Part shown: positions 27,459-36,315 of the stretch, in pieces
Layout of the letters: each line of letters starts with the position of its first letter
How positions within the stretch are numbered: position 1 is the first letter of the stretch
Origin: Anabaena sphaerica FACHB-251
Lineage (GTDB): Bacteria; Cyanobacteriota; Cyanobacteriia; Cyanobacteriales; Nostocaceae
DNA: 64,000 bases
NCBI RefSeq assembly: GCF_014696825.1
Contig: NZ_JACJQU010000008.1
Span: 141,508-205,507 of the forward strand
Reading direction: 5' to 3'
The notes under the pieces: generated by a model
The model's database searches: none
Seen by the model: the letters and a program-made list of their open reading frames with translations, nothing else
What the model was told of the DNA's origin: nothing
Program-made: the position numbers and the translations under genes

Positions 27459-28058
27459 CTAACTATGAATTCTCGGTTCTGGGTGTAAAGTTGCTAATAT
27501 TTCACTTTCCACAATTGCTAATTCATCGAGTCGCTGCATAACCTTTGCTCGGTCAAAATAGGTATCTGCTAAAACCCAATATGTGCCAAAATGTCGCGCT
27601 TCTGATGACATTAAACCACGATAAAATTTAGCTAATTCTGGTTCTGGACAGTTTGCTGCTAATAGTCCTAAACGTTCGTGACTACGGGCTTCAATTAAAC
27701 CAGTTACGAGTAAATTATCTAGAAATTGCTCTGGTTCTTTTTTTCTGACTTGTGCTTTTAAACTTGAACCGTAAGGAGGTGCTGATAGTGCTGCGAGGGG
27801 AATATTACGACGTTCTAACCATTGGTTAACGAGTTCAAAATGTTCTAGTTCCTCACGAGCGATCGCTGTTAACTCCCTTACCATTTTAGTATTAGAAGGG
27901 TAACGAAACATAAAATTTAAGGCTACACCTGCGGCTTTGCGTTCACAGTGGGAATGGTCAAGTAAAATAATATCTAAATTTGCGATTGCTTGTTCTATCC
28001 AAGCATCACTGGTAGGTTGTTTGAGAGCGTTGATAGTCGGTAAAGGTGAACTTAGCAC
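27459..28058 (-). CDS. miaE: tRNA-(ms2io6A)-hydroxylase MiaE
   Basis: This 199-residue ferritin-like di-iron hydroxylase acts on modified A37 of tRNAs reading UNN codons. The iron ligands appear as Glu in CERKAAG, the ExxH in REELEHFELV, Glu in LIEARSHER, and the ExxH in SSEARHFGTYW, in two helix pairs. Length is typical of the cyanobacterial/proteobacterial enzyme. A tandem repeat of attggta precedes the gene. Confidence 0.92.
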   Translation of the reverse strand: MLSSPLPTINALKQPTSDAWIEQAIANLDIILLDHSHCERKAAGVALNFMFRYPSNTKMVRELTAIAREELEHFELVNQWLERRNIPLAALSAPPYGSSLKAQVRKKEPEQFLDNLLVTGLIEARSHERLGLLAANCPEPELAKFYRGLMSSEARHFGTYWVLADTYFDRAKVMQRLDELAIVESEILATLHPEPRIHS

Positions 28059-28066
28059 AATTAGTA

Positions 28067-28094
28067 ATTGGTAATTGGTAATTGGTAATTGGTA
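28067..28094. repeat. Heptamer tandem repeat (attggta x4)
   Basis: Four exact copies of the 7-mer attggta just upstream of miaE. Similar heptamer arrays occur at 56351-56385 and 56401-56428, an 8-mer array at 44855-44932 and a short one at about 51043-51062. Confidence 0.85.
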
Positions 28095-28110
28095 AGAAAT
28101 TAGTACCTAT

Positions 28111-28248
28111 TATACCAATTTTATCTGAGGCTGTACAAAATTATCAAATCAATTGATTTATCCGTCTTTATCTGTGTTAATCTGCGTTTATCTGCGTTCA
28201 ATTATTATTGATATTTGACTCTATACAACCTCAATGTAAATTGATATC
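28111..28248. mobile_element. MITE type B, uninterrupted copy
   Basis: About 138 bp bounded by imperfect inverted repeats: tataccaattttatctgagg at the left, and the complement of caacctcaatgtaaattgat at the right. The interior has iterated tctgcgtttatctgcgtt. It is the same family as the interrupted element at 25454-25673, in opposite orientation. Confidence 0.6.
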
Positions 28249-28306
28249 AGGTAATTTTCCACTCTATATTTTAGATTAATTTCTTTACCAATTACCCATT
28301 ACTAAA

Positions 28307-29023
28307 TTACCAAGCTATTGGTTGACGATCTCTAAAAAAGTTACCCGTAGCACTTCCATCGGGAAGAGTCGCTAACCAAATAATAGTATCAACTCCTTCT
28401 TCTAGGGTACGGGGAGCTTCTGAACCTCCCATATCAGTTTTTACCCATCCAGGACAAACGGAATTAACTAAAATATTATTGATTTGCAATTCATTTGCCA
28501 ACATCCGCGTGAGAGCATTTAACGCAGTTTTGGAAAGACGATATCCAGGATAACCACCGTCCATGTGTGTTAATTGTCCCATCCCAGAAGAAACATTAAC
28601 AATTCGTCCATATTTTTGTTTTTTCATCAATGTAACTAAAGCCTTACTGACTCGAAACACACCATAAACATTAGTTTCCATTGTTTTTTGTAATGTTTCT
28701 ATCGGAGTATCAAAAATGCTATTTCCTTCATCTCTTGAATCTATCGCGATACCTGCATTATTGATTAAAACATCCAGTTGTCCAAATTCTTCTTGAATGA
28801 AATCTGCTAATTGTTGGCAACTTTCATCACTGGTGACATCTAACGGATAAAATGTGATATTTAATCCTTCATTTTGTAAGATTTGCGTTGCCTTTTGACC
28901 TTTTGCTTCATCTCGACTGGTGAGAATTACATGATATCCTATTTTAGCTAATTGCCGAGATGCTTCAAATCCTAAACCGCGATTTGCACCAGTGACAACA
29001 GCTAATTTTTTGGTACTGTTCAT
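28307..29023 (-). CDS. Short-chain dehydrogenase (carbonyl reductase-like)
   Basis: This 238-residue SDR has TGANRGLG at residue 11, a basic residue in TSRDEAKG for NADP(H), NNAG near 90, Ser in NVSSGMGQ, and YRLSK as the catalytic pair. The pattern matches the carbonyl-reductase-like SDR group (FabG/CBR1 style) common in plants and cyanobacteria. It lies 29 bp downstream of another SDR on the same strand, so the two probably form an operon. Substrate unknown. Confidence 0.82.
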   Translation of the reverse strand: MNSTKKLAVVTGANRGLGFEASRQLAKIGYHVILTSRDEAKGQKATQILQNEGLNITFYPLDVTSDESCQQLADFIQEEFGQLDVLINNAGIAIDSRDEGNSIFDTPIETLQKTMETNVYGVFRVSKALVTLMKKQKYGRIVNVSSGMGQLTHMDGGYPGYRLSKTALNALTRMLANELQINNILVNSVCPGWVKTDMGGSEAPRTLEEGVDTIIWLATLPDGSATGNFFRDRQPIAW

Positions 29024-29052
29024 GCTAATTTTTTCCTGAATAGTGAGGTGAT

Positions 29053-29826
29053 TTACAACTTTCTATTTACTAAAGTTGCACTAGCTTGGTCAACTGGCAT
29101 AAGTATGATTTCGTTAATATTAACGTGATTAGGTCTGGTGGCACAGAAAAATATTACATCAGCCACATCATCAGCAGTAAGGGGAGTAACACCTTCATAA
29201 ACTTTTTTAGCTCGTTCTGTATCCCCATGAAAGCGCACTTCACTAAATTCTGTTTCCACCATACCGGGGTCAACGGAAGTCACACGCACAGGAGTACCTA
29301 ACAAATCTTGTTTTAAGCCTTCAGTAATGGCTTTGACTGCGGCTTTTGTGCCACAATAAACATTACCACCGGGGTAAGTTTGATGTCCCGCAATGGAACC
29401 GATGTTAATTACATGACCATGACCACGCGCAACCATACCGGGGACGACGTAGCGGGTAAGGTAGAGTAAACCTTTGATATTAGTATCAATCATTTCTTCC
29501 CAGTCTTGAAAGTCACCTTCATGCAGTTTATCTAAACCGCGACTTAAACCAGCGTTGTTGATTAAAATATCAATTTCTGACCATTCGGGGGGTAAATTAT
29601 TTATAGCAGATTCGACGGATGAGCGATCGCACACATCTAACTGGAGTAAATGAGTTTCTACACCATATAATTTATTTAGTTCCCATGCTTTTTCTTCCAA
29701 CTTTTCCAAGCGTCGTGCTGCTAAAATCAGTTTGGCATTTTCACGCGCAAAGGCTTTAGCGCAAGCTGCACCAATTCCGCTACTTGCACCGGTGATTAAT
29801 ATAGTTTGGGTGTTGAGAGCAATCAT
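29053..29826 (-). CDS. SDR, YdfG-like 3-hydroxy acid dehydrogenase
   Basis: This 257-residue SDR has TGASSGIG at residue 12, NADP-type ARRLEK after beta-2, NNAG at about 93, Ser in NIGSIAGH, and YCGTK as the Tyr-xxx-Lys. The sequence (DPGMVETEFSEVRFHGD and PLTADDVADVIFF) closely follows the YdfG/NADP-dependent serine or 3-hydroxy acid dehydrogenase family. First gene of a two-SDR unit with the gene at 28307-29023. Confidence 0.87.
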   Translation of the reverse strand: MIALNTQTILITGASSGIGAACAKAFARENAKLILAARRLEKLEEKAWELNKLYGVETHLLQLDVCDRSSVESAINNLPPEWSEIDILINNAGLSRGLDKLHEGDFQDWEEMIDTNIKGLLYLTRYVVPGMVARGHGHVINIGSIAGHQTYPGGNVYCGTKAAVKAITEGLKQDLLGTPVRVTSVDPGMVETEFSEVRFHGDTERAKKVYEGVTPLTADDVADVIFFCATRPNHVNINEIILMPVDQASATLVNRKL

Positions 29827-29947
29827 TTTTAGTAGTTTTGTGGGTTATATTTTTTTATATCATGTAAAGGTGTAAAAGTAATGGAGTTAAGCTAGTTTAT
29901 GCGGTGATATCCGCTAACTCTCTTATAACCTAGCAAGCAATATTGAC

Positions 29948-30027
29948 CTCTCCCCCAACCCCTCTCCGACGCGGAGAGGGGAGTAAGATTTCTCCCCCTT
30001 CCCTTGTAGGGAAGGGGGTTGGGGGGT
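29948..30027. repeat. Intergenic compound hairpin repeat
   Basis: Two internal hairpins (cccctctccg/cggagagggg at 29959-29981, and a C-rich/G-rich pair at 29994-30018) sit inside an outer stem cccccaacccc/ggggttggggg. This C-rich repeat is widespread in cyanobacterial spacers. It lies between the YdfG-like SDR and the HEPN-motif gene. Confidence 0.65.
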
Positions 30028-30062
30028 TAGGTTAGTATGTGTTGGGATAATTAAAATTTATT

Positions 30063-31424
30063 CTAAAGTGTCAAAGGTTTGCTACAAGCTATTAAAACTT
30101 TTCTAGCTATAAATTGAACCAATTCAATATCATATCCTAGCTTTTGAGCTTCTTTTGAAAATGGTAAAATTATATCTGGTTTACTGCTTTTTTGCGATGA
30201 TTTTGTATGAACGATTTTACATCGTATTTTATAAATCCTATTAGCAGTTTCATTGATTATATCTGCATTTTGACTCTCTACCGAAATTTTTTCTGATGTA
30301 ATTTCTTTGTATTTAGTCTTAAAAAAGTCTGTCCTTTCTGGATATTCCTTAAAAAAATTTATTAATTCTTGATTACTTAAACTGTGTTCAATTGCCGCTT
30401 TTAAAGCTTCTTGCTCATTTATCTCATAATCTTTATCTTTGAGTAGAGGCTTAAGTTCTTCAATTAGTCCATGTACTTTACCATCAGTATTTTGATGAAA
30501 TGATGGATCTTTAAATGTTCTCTTTATTAATTCTGATGCTTTTTGTGCAGAAAATTTAGGAAAATAGAACTCAATTACTTGATAATAGCCTAAGTATTGT
30601 AAAAGTGGCATTTCTTTTGCTGTACTTGCGTACCAATACAAAGACATAGCATCTGTATCATATTCATATGTATGAAAAACAAGATAGTTTTTTCTATATC
30701 GGCTATATTTATTTTGAGTATCTTTTTCAATAGATAAGTACATCGAAATACCAGTTAACATATCTAATTGAAAAAATACAGCATTTGCAACTTTTTCTAA
30801 AATATTCTGAGCATAGTCATGACGTGAAACATCCACTCCATCTATCCGAAAAGTTAATACTTCAGGTAATTTAATACGTTTTAATAATGAAGATTCTGGT
30901 AATCGAATAGCTTCTAAAACTGAAAATATATTTGTACTAGACCCAATAGATAATTTTATATTTTCTGTCTGATCTTCACTAAACTTAATTTTAATCCTTG
31001 ATTCATCTGATATTTCGTGTTTTGGGTCGAATTCCTCCGAATCTTCATCATGGCTTACTGTTGGTATTTTCAATGCACTTCTTAATCTGTTATAAAATGT
31101 TTTTGTTGCCAAAGAACCTAATAGATTTCCACCACCAAATCGAATTGATGCTTCAATATAACTATCTTCTGGTGAATAAAAAGCTTGGTATTTGCTAATA
31201 CTATGAATATTTTCAAAAGGAATAGATAGCAGTAATTTTGCTATATCTACATCTTTTATAGTAAGATTCTTAGTGTCTCTTCCGGCTTTTAGCTTGACTA
31301 TAATTCCATCACTAATAGTTGCTGGATTTATTTGCTCTGTTTGAAGATTAGCTTTATTACACCGGTCTAAAATTTCTGAAAATACTGAATTATCAATCCC
31401 TGATTTTGTAGTCATATTCAACAC
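30063..31424 (-). CDS. Unknown protein with C-terminal HEPN-like motif
   Basis: I do not recognise the full 453-residue protein. The last ~90 residues contain NRIYKIRCKIVHTK, which fits the Rx4-6H ribonuclease motif of HEPN domains (here Arg-x4-His), set in a helical context with a following IARKVLIACS helix as in ApeA-type HEPN proteins. The N-terminal 300 residues are mixed alpha/beta with no motif I can name. Many HEPN proteins are phage-triggered tRNA or mRNA nucleases, so a defence role is likely but inferred. The gene is AT-rich, stands alone between a repeat and a toxin-antitoxin pair, and is on the minus strand like both. Confidence 0.5.
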   Translation of the reverse strand: MLNMTTKSGIDNSVFSEILDRCNKANLQTEQINPATISDGIIVKLKAGRDTKNLTIKDVDIAKLLLSIPFENIHSISKYQAFYSPEDSYIEASIRFGGGNLLGSLATKTFYNRLRSALKIPTVSHDEDSEEFDPKHEISDESRIKIKFSEDQTENIKLSIGSSTNIFSVLEAIRLPESSLLKRIKLPEVLTFRIDGVDVSRHDYAQNILEKVANAVFFQLDMLTGISMYLSIEKDTQNKYSRYRKNYLVFHTYEYDTDAMSLYWYASTAKEMPLLQYLGYYQVIEFYFPKFSAQKASELIKRTFKDPSFHQNTDGKVHGLIEELKPLLKDKDYEINEQEALKAAIEHSLSNQELINFFKEYPERTDFFKTKYKEITSEKISVESQNADIINETANRIYKIRCKIVHTKSSQKSSKPDIILPFSKEAQKLGYDIELVQFIARKVLIACSKPLTL

Positions 31425-31522
31425 AAAGAAAGCAAAACATATAGTATAAAATATAACTTAACCTGTTAATGCTTTGTACTTCTTGAAGTTTAACTATTAT
31501 TTAATTATTTAGTCTGGTACAG

Positions 31523-31620
31523 AAGGTGAGTCCATCCAGACCCACCCTAACCTAAAATTATACCAAAGCTGCTTCTCCTTACTAATTACCCTACCCTCAT
31601 CCTCAAAACCAAGAATTTGA
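31523..31620 (-). pseudogene. Duplicated 3' end of acnB
   Basis: Read on the minus strand from the antitoxin stop, this encodes [19 protein letters not shown], against [18 protein letters not shown] at the end of intact AcnB. The match continues about 45 bp past the acnB stop (cccaccctaacc). I estimate close to 88% identity over ~100 bp, with a small gap. The intact copy is at 32107-32216, so the toxin-antitoxin pair lies between two acnB ends. Confidence 0.75.
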
Positions 31621-31818
31621 TCACGTTAACAACATACTTTTCACATCTTCTAAAGACATTGAAACACAATCTTTTTCTTCTTCCTTAGCATCACGCAAAT
31701 CCCTTAAATCTTCCAAATCTTCTAACAATTCCTTAATCTTCAAAAATTCCTCATAAGGTAATACAGCGAATTGTTTTTCACCATTTTTTATTAAAAACTC
31801 AGGATGTAATTCAATCAT
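31621..31818 (-). CDS. Small antitoxin paired with RelE-type toxin
   Basis: This 65-residue protein begins MIELHPEFLIKNGEKQFAVLPYEEF, a Phd/YefM-like pattern in which a short N-terminal beta region binds DNA, followed by an acidic helix (LEDLEDLRDLRDAKEEE). The gene starts 14 bp after the toxin gene, so the order is toxin first. Its stop codon falls at the edge of the duplicated acnB 3' end, which places the module boundary right there. Confidence 0.78.
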   Translation of the reverse strand: MIELHPEFLIKNGEKQFAVLPYEEFLKIKELLEDLEDLRDLRDAKEEEKDCVSMSLEDVKSMLLT

Positions 31819-31832
31819 TCTTTAACCTCCTC

Positions 31833-32081
31833 TTACTCATAAGCTTTACTACGATGCTTAACCCTATACACGATTATAGTTTGTTCTTCTAATTCAAACA
31901 AAACTCGATAATCACCAACTCTTAAACGATATTCTGGAGTAAAATTTGTTAAGCGTTTCACATCTCCTTGGAAATCATCTTGCATTGCTTCAATTTTATT
32001 GATAATACGTTCTCTGTCATTTACAGGAATTTTCTGTAAATCTTTAATCGCTTTGGGTTTAAATTCTATTTGGTACTGCAC
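31833..32081 (-). CDS. RelE/ParE-family toxin
   Basis: This 82-residue protein has the RelE fold pattern: YQIEFKPKAIKDLQKIP, a helix pair with NDRERIINKIEAM, then the strand-rich end YRLRVGDYRVLFELEE and VYRVKHRSKAYE. RelE toxins cut mRNA in the ribosomal A site. The basic C-terminal VKHRSKAY fits the active region. The antitoxin follows 14 bp later. Located 60 bp downstream of acnB on the same strand. Confidence 0.85.
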   Translation of the reverse strand: MQYQIEFKPKAIKDLQKIPVNDRERIINKIEAMQDDFQGDVKRLTNFTPEYRLRVGDYRVLFELEEQTIIVYRVKHRSKAYE

Positions 32082-32106
32082 ATATTTTAACCTTTTTCAA
32101 AACATT

Positions 32107-32216
32107 AAGGTGAGTCCATGCGGACCCACCCTAACCAAAATTACACCAAAGCCGCCTGTTCCTCCTTAGAAATTACCCTACCTTCATCCTCAAAACCAAC
32201 AATTTGATCAAAGTTC
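32107..32216. repeat. Intact-side copy of the acnB 3'-end repeat
   Basis: This includes the last codons of acnB plus about 34 bp beyond the stop. It pairs in direct orientation with 31523-31627 and encloses the toxin-antitoxin pair. The two copies differ at roughly ten positions plus short gaps, so the duplication is not recent. Confidence 0.75.
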
Positions 32217-34771
32217 AAATACCGATACAAATTATCAGCAAAAGGATGAATTCTCTCCGCAACAATATCCATATATTCCTGCACATTAGGAATACGTCCC
32301 AACAACGCACAAACTGCTGCTAATTCCGCCGAACCTAAATACACCTGAGCGCCTTTTCCCATGCGATTATTGAAGTTACGAGTCGAGGTAGAAAACACAG
32401 TTGTGTTATCATCAACTCGCGCCTGATTTCCCATACATAAACTGCATCCGGGAATCTCAGTTCTCGCATTTGCATTGACGAAAACATTATAAACACCTTC
32501 TTCCTTTAATTGGTGTTCATCCATGCGAGTTGGAGGCGCTATCCACAATCTAGCTTTTACCTCACCTGCACCTTCTAAAACCTTCGCAGTTGCCCGATAA
32601 TGTCCGATATTTGTCATACAAGAACCAACAAATACTTCTTGTACAGGATCATTGGCAACTTCCGATAATAACTTAACATTATCTGGATCATTAGGAGCAG
32701 CTACAATTGGTTCTTTGATTTCACTTAAATCAATTTCAATTATTTCTGCATATTCCGCATCTGCATCGGCTGACATTAACACAGGATTTGCTAACCATTC
32801 TTCCATTTTCGCCACACGACGCATAATGGTTCGCTCATCATGATAACCCCGTGCTACCATGTTTTTTAACAGGGCAATATTGGAACGCAAATATTCGGCA
32901 ATTGTTTCTTCACTCAACTTAATTGTACAACCTGCACAAGAACGTTCTGCGGAAGCGTCGGTTAATTCAAAAGCTTGTTCAACTTTCAAATCTGGTAAAC
33001 CTTCAATTTCCAAAATTTTGCCAGAGAAGACGTTTTTCTTGTTCTGTTTCTCTACTGTTAACAAACCTTTTTGCATTGCTACATAAGGAATTGCATTAAC
33101 AATATCTCTCAATGTAATTCCTGGTTGCAATTCTCCTTTAAATCTTACCAAAACTGATTCTGGCATATCCAAAGGCATCACACCCAAAGCACCAGCAAAC
33201 GCAACTAAACCAGAACCCGCAGGAAAGGATATTCCTAATGGGAAGCGGGTGTGTGAATCTCCACCTGTTCCCACGGTGTCGGGTAATAACATCCGGTTTA
33301 ACCAAGAGTGGATGATACCATCACCAGGACGCAAAGCCACACCACCACGAGATGAGATGAAGTCTGGTAATTCCTGATGGGTTTTGATGTCCACCGGTTT
33401 GGGATAAGCTGCGGTGTGACAGAAACTCTGCATTACTAAGTCTGCACTGAAACCTAAACAAGCTAGTTCTTTTAACTCATCCCTAGTCATGGGTCCTGTA
33501 GTGTCCTGAGAACCCACTGTAGTCATGATTGGTTCGCAAGATGTCCCCGGACGTACCCCAGGTAAACCACAGGCTTTCCCGACCATTTTCTGCGCCAATG
33601 TGTAGCCTTTTCCGGTGTCGGCTGGGGCTTGGGGACGGATAAATAAATCGCTGGGTGCTAAACCTAATGCTTGACGGGTTTTGTCGGTTAGGGTACGTCC
33701 AATTAATAGGGGGATGCGTCCACCAGCGCGAACTTCGTCTAAAATGGTGTCAGGTTTGAGGCTGAAGGTAGAAATAACTTCCCCTGCTGCGTTGGTAATT
33801 TCGCCTTTGTAGGGATAGATGGTGATAACGTCACCGGTTTCCATTTTGGTGACATCGCATTGTATGGGTAATGCACCGGCATCTTCGGCTGTGTTAAAAA
33901 AGATAGGAGCGATCGCACTTCCTAATATATAACCCCCAGCCCGTTTGTTGGGAACAAAGGGTATATCATTTCCCAAATGCCATAATACAGAATTGATTGC
34001 AGACTTACGAGAGGAACCGGTTCCGACAACATCACCGACATAAGCAACAGGATGTCCTTTTTTCTTCAACTCTGCAATGGTTTCTAAACTTCCCGGTTGA
34101 CGGGTTTCTAACATTGCTAAAGCGTGAAGGGGAATATCAGGTCTAGTTGTGGCGTGGGTTGCGGGTGATAAGTCGTCGGTGTTGGTTTCTCCTGGAACTT
34201 TAAAAACCGTAACGGTGATACCTTCGGGTAAAGTGGGACGAGAGGTAAACCATTCTGCTTCTGCCCAAGAGTCTACCACTCTTTTAGCGTAGGGGTTGGT
34301 TTTTGATAATTCCAAAACATCATGGAAAGCATCATACACCAACAAAATTTTACTCAAAGCGGCGGCGGCGTATGCGGCTATAGGTTCTTTTCCTTCCCCT
34401 CCCATGACCAGAGGTGTTTCGGAAGATGTAGACATGGAAACGGTAGCAACTTGCAGCAAATTAATTAAAGACTGCACATTGTAACCACCTACCATTGTTC
34501 CCAGCAATTCCACGGCTTCTATAGATGAAATTAAGGGACTGGTAACTTCTCTTTTAGCAATAGCAGTAAGAAACCCAGCTTTCACATAAGCTGCTTGGTC
34601 TACTCCAGGAGGAATGCGATCGCGTAATAAATTTAATAATACCTCTTCTTCACCTTTAGGTGGATTTTTCAGTAATTCACATAATGCTGATGTTTGTTGT
34701 GCGTCTAAAGGTAAGGGGGGAATACCTAGTTGTGCGCGTTCTTGGGTGTGTTGACGATATTCTTGTAGCAT
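32141..34771 (-). CDS. acnB: Aconitate hydratase B
   Basis: This 876-residue TCA-cycle enzyme interconverts citrate and isocitrate. N-terminal HEAT-like domain (1-~160), swivel domain (~165-370), and the catalytic aconitase core. The [4Fe-4S] ligands are visible as Cys in CAGCTIKL and the pair in [10 protein letters not shown]. Catalytic-site segments [25 protein letters not shown] and [11 protein letters not shown] are intact. Length equals AcnB of other bacteria. Its final 19 codons are duplicated downstream beyond the toxin-antitoxin pair. Confidence 0.97.
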   Translation of the reverse strand: MLQEYRQHTQERAQLGIPPLPLDAQQTSALCELLKNPPKGEEEVLLNLLRDRIPPGVDQAAYVKAGFLTAIAKREVTSPLISSIEAVELLGTMVGGYNVQSLINLLQVATVSMSTSSETPLVMGGEGKEPIAAYAAAALSKILLVYDAFHDVLELSKTNPYAKRVVDSWAEAEWFTSRPTLPEGITVTVFKVPGETNTDDLSPATHATTRPDIPLHALAMLETRQPGSLETIAELKKKGHPVAYVGDVVGTGSSRKSAINSVLWHLGNDIPFVPNKRAGGYILGSAIAPIFFNTAEDAGALPIQCDVTKMETGDVITIYPYKGEITNAAGEVISTFSLKPDTILDEVRAGGRIPLLIGRTLTDKTRQALGLAPSDLFIRPQAPADTGKGYTLAQKMVGKACGLPGVRPGTSCEPIMTTVGSQDTTGPMTRDELKELACLGFSADLVMQSFCHTAAYPKPVDIKTHQELPDFISSRGGVALRPGDGIIHSWLNRMLLPDTVGTGGDSHTRFPLGISFPAGSGLVAFAGALGVMPLDMPESVLVRFKGELQPGITLRDIVNAIPYVAMQKGLLTVEKQNKKNVFSGKILEIEGLPDLKVEQAFELTDASAERSCAGCTIKLSEETIAEYLRSNIALLKNMVARGYHDERTIMRRVAKMEEWLANPVLMSADADAEYAEIIEIDLSEIKEPIVAAPNDPDNVKLLSEVANDPVQEVFVGSCMTNIGHYRATAKVLEGAGEVKARLWIAPPTRMDEHQLKEEGVYNVFVNANARTEIPGCSLCMGNQARVDDNTTVFSTSTRNFNNRMGKGAQVYLGSAELAAVCALLGRIPNVQEYMDIVAERIHPFADNLYRYLNFDQIVGFEDEGRVISKEEQAALV

Positions 34772-34965
34772 GGTTTCGGCTATTCTCCTCTAATGTCTTG
34801 TTTTCTTTATTTTATTGTAAAGGAATTGTTACAGGAGTTACGAATGGACGGAATTTGTTAGAAATAACAATTTATTAATTTACAGATTATGGTATTGAGT
34901 GGAAGGTTTGATATAGGTTATTATGGTTACATAATACATTTTTGGTTTTAAAAAATCATTAATAT

Positions 34966-36198
34966 ATGATAGATAAGGTGGGCATTTTTTTAGATATTGA
35001 AAATCTCGCTGGTTGGCTTAAATTAGATGGAGGAGAAACGCTACTTGATAGAGCTAGTGAATTAGGTAGTGTTGTAGTTCGTCGTGCTTATGGTGATTTT
35101 AGTTTAGCATCTGTTAGTAAAAGACAGTCTGAATTGAATTTATTAGGATTTGAGTTTGTTCATGTTTATCATCCAGTTAAAGGGAAAAATTCTGCTGATA
35201 TACAAATTGTAGTTGATGTAATGGAATATTTAACAAGAGTTCCTGATCTTCAATGGTTTGTATTAGCTACAGGTGATGCTGATTTTTCTCCATTATTTAG
35301 AAGATTAAAAGAGTTAGGAAAATCTGTTGTTGGAATTGGTCCAAAATCTAAATTAAGCGAAGTTGTCAAAAAATCGTGTAACCGCTTTATTTATACAGAT
35401 ACAAATGTTGCAGACATTGACATAACTACATTTTCTATAAACAATAAAGAACTGCAAGAATCTTCTTTAGAACTATTAGAAAAGATTTTAAATAGAAATA
35501 CTGATGAAATTGCTGTATCTGTGCTTAAAACAGCAATTTTAGAACTTGATCCTTCATTTGATGAAAGAAATTTTGGTTATTCAAAATTTTTATCATTCTT
35601 AAAAAGTGTTCCTGATATTGTTAGTTTAAGATTAGATAAACAAAAAACAACTTGGTTTGCTAAATCAGCAGAAGATAATAATGATGAAATAAAAATTTCA
35701 TCTGAAGATCAAAACAATCAAAACCAAAATATACAACTACAACCTACACCGGATTTATATAAACGATTATTAAAGAAAATTGGATTACGATTATGCAAGA
35801 AAAAATTACTATGTGAAGCTTTTGTCAAACTCAATCAAAAGTTTAAAGATAAATTTAGCATATCAGAACAACTGGAATTTTTATTTGATACATTTGATAA
35901 TCTTTATAGTCGTGGAGAAATTAGAGCAGCTTCTTTTCTTCTTTATAAATCTGGTTATATTTTTAAAAATGAAGATGTAAATGATACAGCTAATTTATCC
36001 TTAGCAACAACTTATTCTCAAGAAGAGATACTTATAAAAATTGACAAAATTATTTTATCACACATTTATTATCAATGTAAAAATAAAAATACCAAATTTA
36101 TCACTGATTTATGTATATCTTTAATGATGAGTAATTTATTTAAAAATAAGATTAAAATTCAAGAGTTTATCTCCCAATGTAAATTAGATCAGAAGTAA
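34966..36198 (+). CDS. NYN-domain ribonuclease with LOTUS/OST-HTH domain
   Basis: This 410-residue protein starts with an NYN (PIN-like) nuclease domain: Asp in GIFLDIENLAGW, ADIQIVVDVMEY, and TGDADFSPLFRRLKELG supply the acidic metal-binding residues. Residues ~160-240 fit a LOTUS/OST-HTH RNA-binding module (LLEKILNRN...FGYSKFLSFLKSVPDIVSLR...W). The last ~150 residues, rich in Lys/Phe/Ile, are unassigned. This layout resembles LabA/MARF1-type proteins. An RNA-processing or regulatory role is likely; the target is unknown. AT-rich compared with acnB, and divergent from it. Confidence 0.8.
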   Translation: MIDKVGIFLDIENLAGWLKLDGGETLLDRASELGSVVVRRAYGDFSLASVSKRQSELNLLGFEFVHVYHPVKGKNSADIQIVVDVMEYLTRVPDLQWFVLATGDADFSPLFRRLKELGKSVVGIGPKSKLSEVVKKSCNRFIYTDTNVADIDITTFSINNKELQESSLELLEKILNRNTDEIAVSVLKTAILELDPSFDERNFGYSKFLSFLKSVPDIVSLRLDKQKTTWFAKSAEDNNDEIKISSEDQNNQNQNIQLQPTPDLYKRLLKKIGLRLCKKKLLCEAFVKLNQKFKDKFSISEQLEFLFDTFDNLYSRGEIRAASFLLYKSGYIFKNEDVNDTANLSLATTYSQEEILIKIDKIILSHIYYQCKNKNTKFITDLCISLMMSNLFKNKIKIQEFISQCKLDQK

Positions 36199-36234
36199 CT
36201 TAATCACTCAAAATCTCATTACCAACAATAACTA

Positions 36235-36260
36235 CATCCTGGACATCCTGATTCAGACAA
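36235..36260. repeat. Dispersed repeat of the tcagaatcaggat type, inverse orientation
   Basis: The stretch catcctggacatcctgattcagacaa is the complement of the family core (ttgtctgaatcaggat...ccaggat). It lies in the spacer before the methyltransferase gene. Confidence 0.7.
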
Positions 36261-36315
36261 TACCCAAATTAGCTACAATATAAATAACAAAATTGCCTCT
36301 ACACTTACTTTACCA

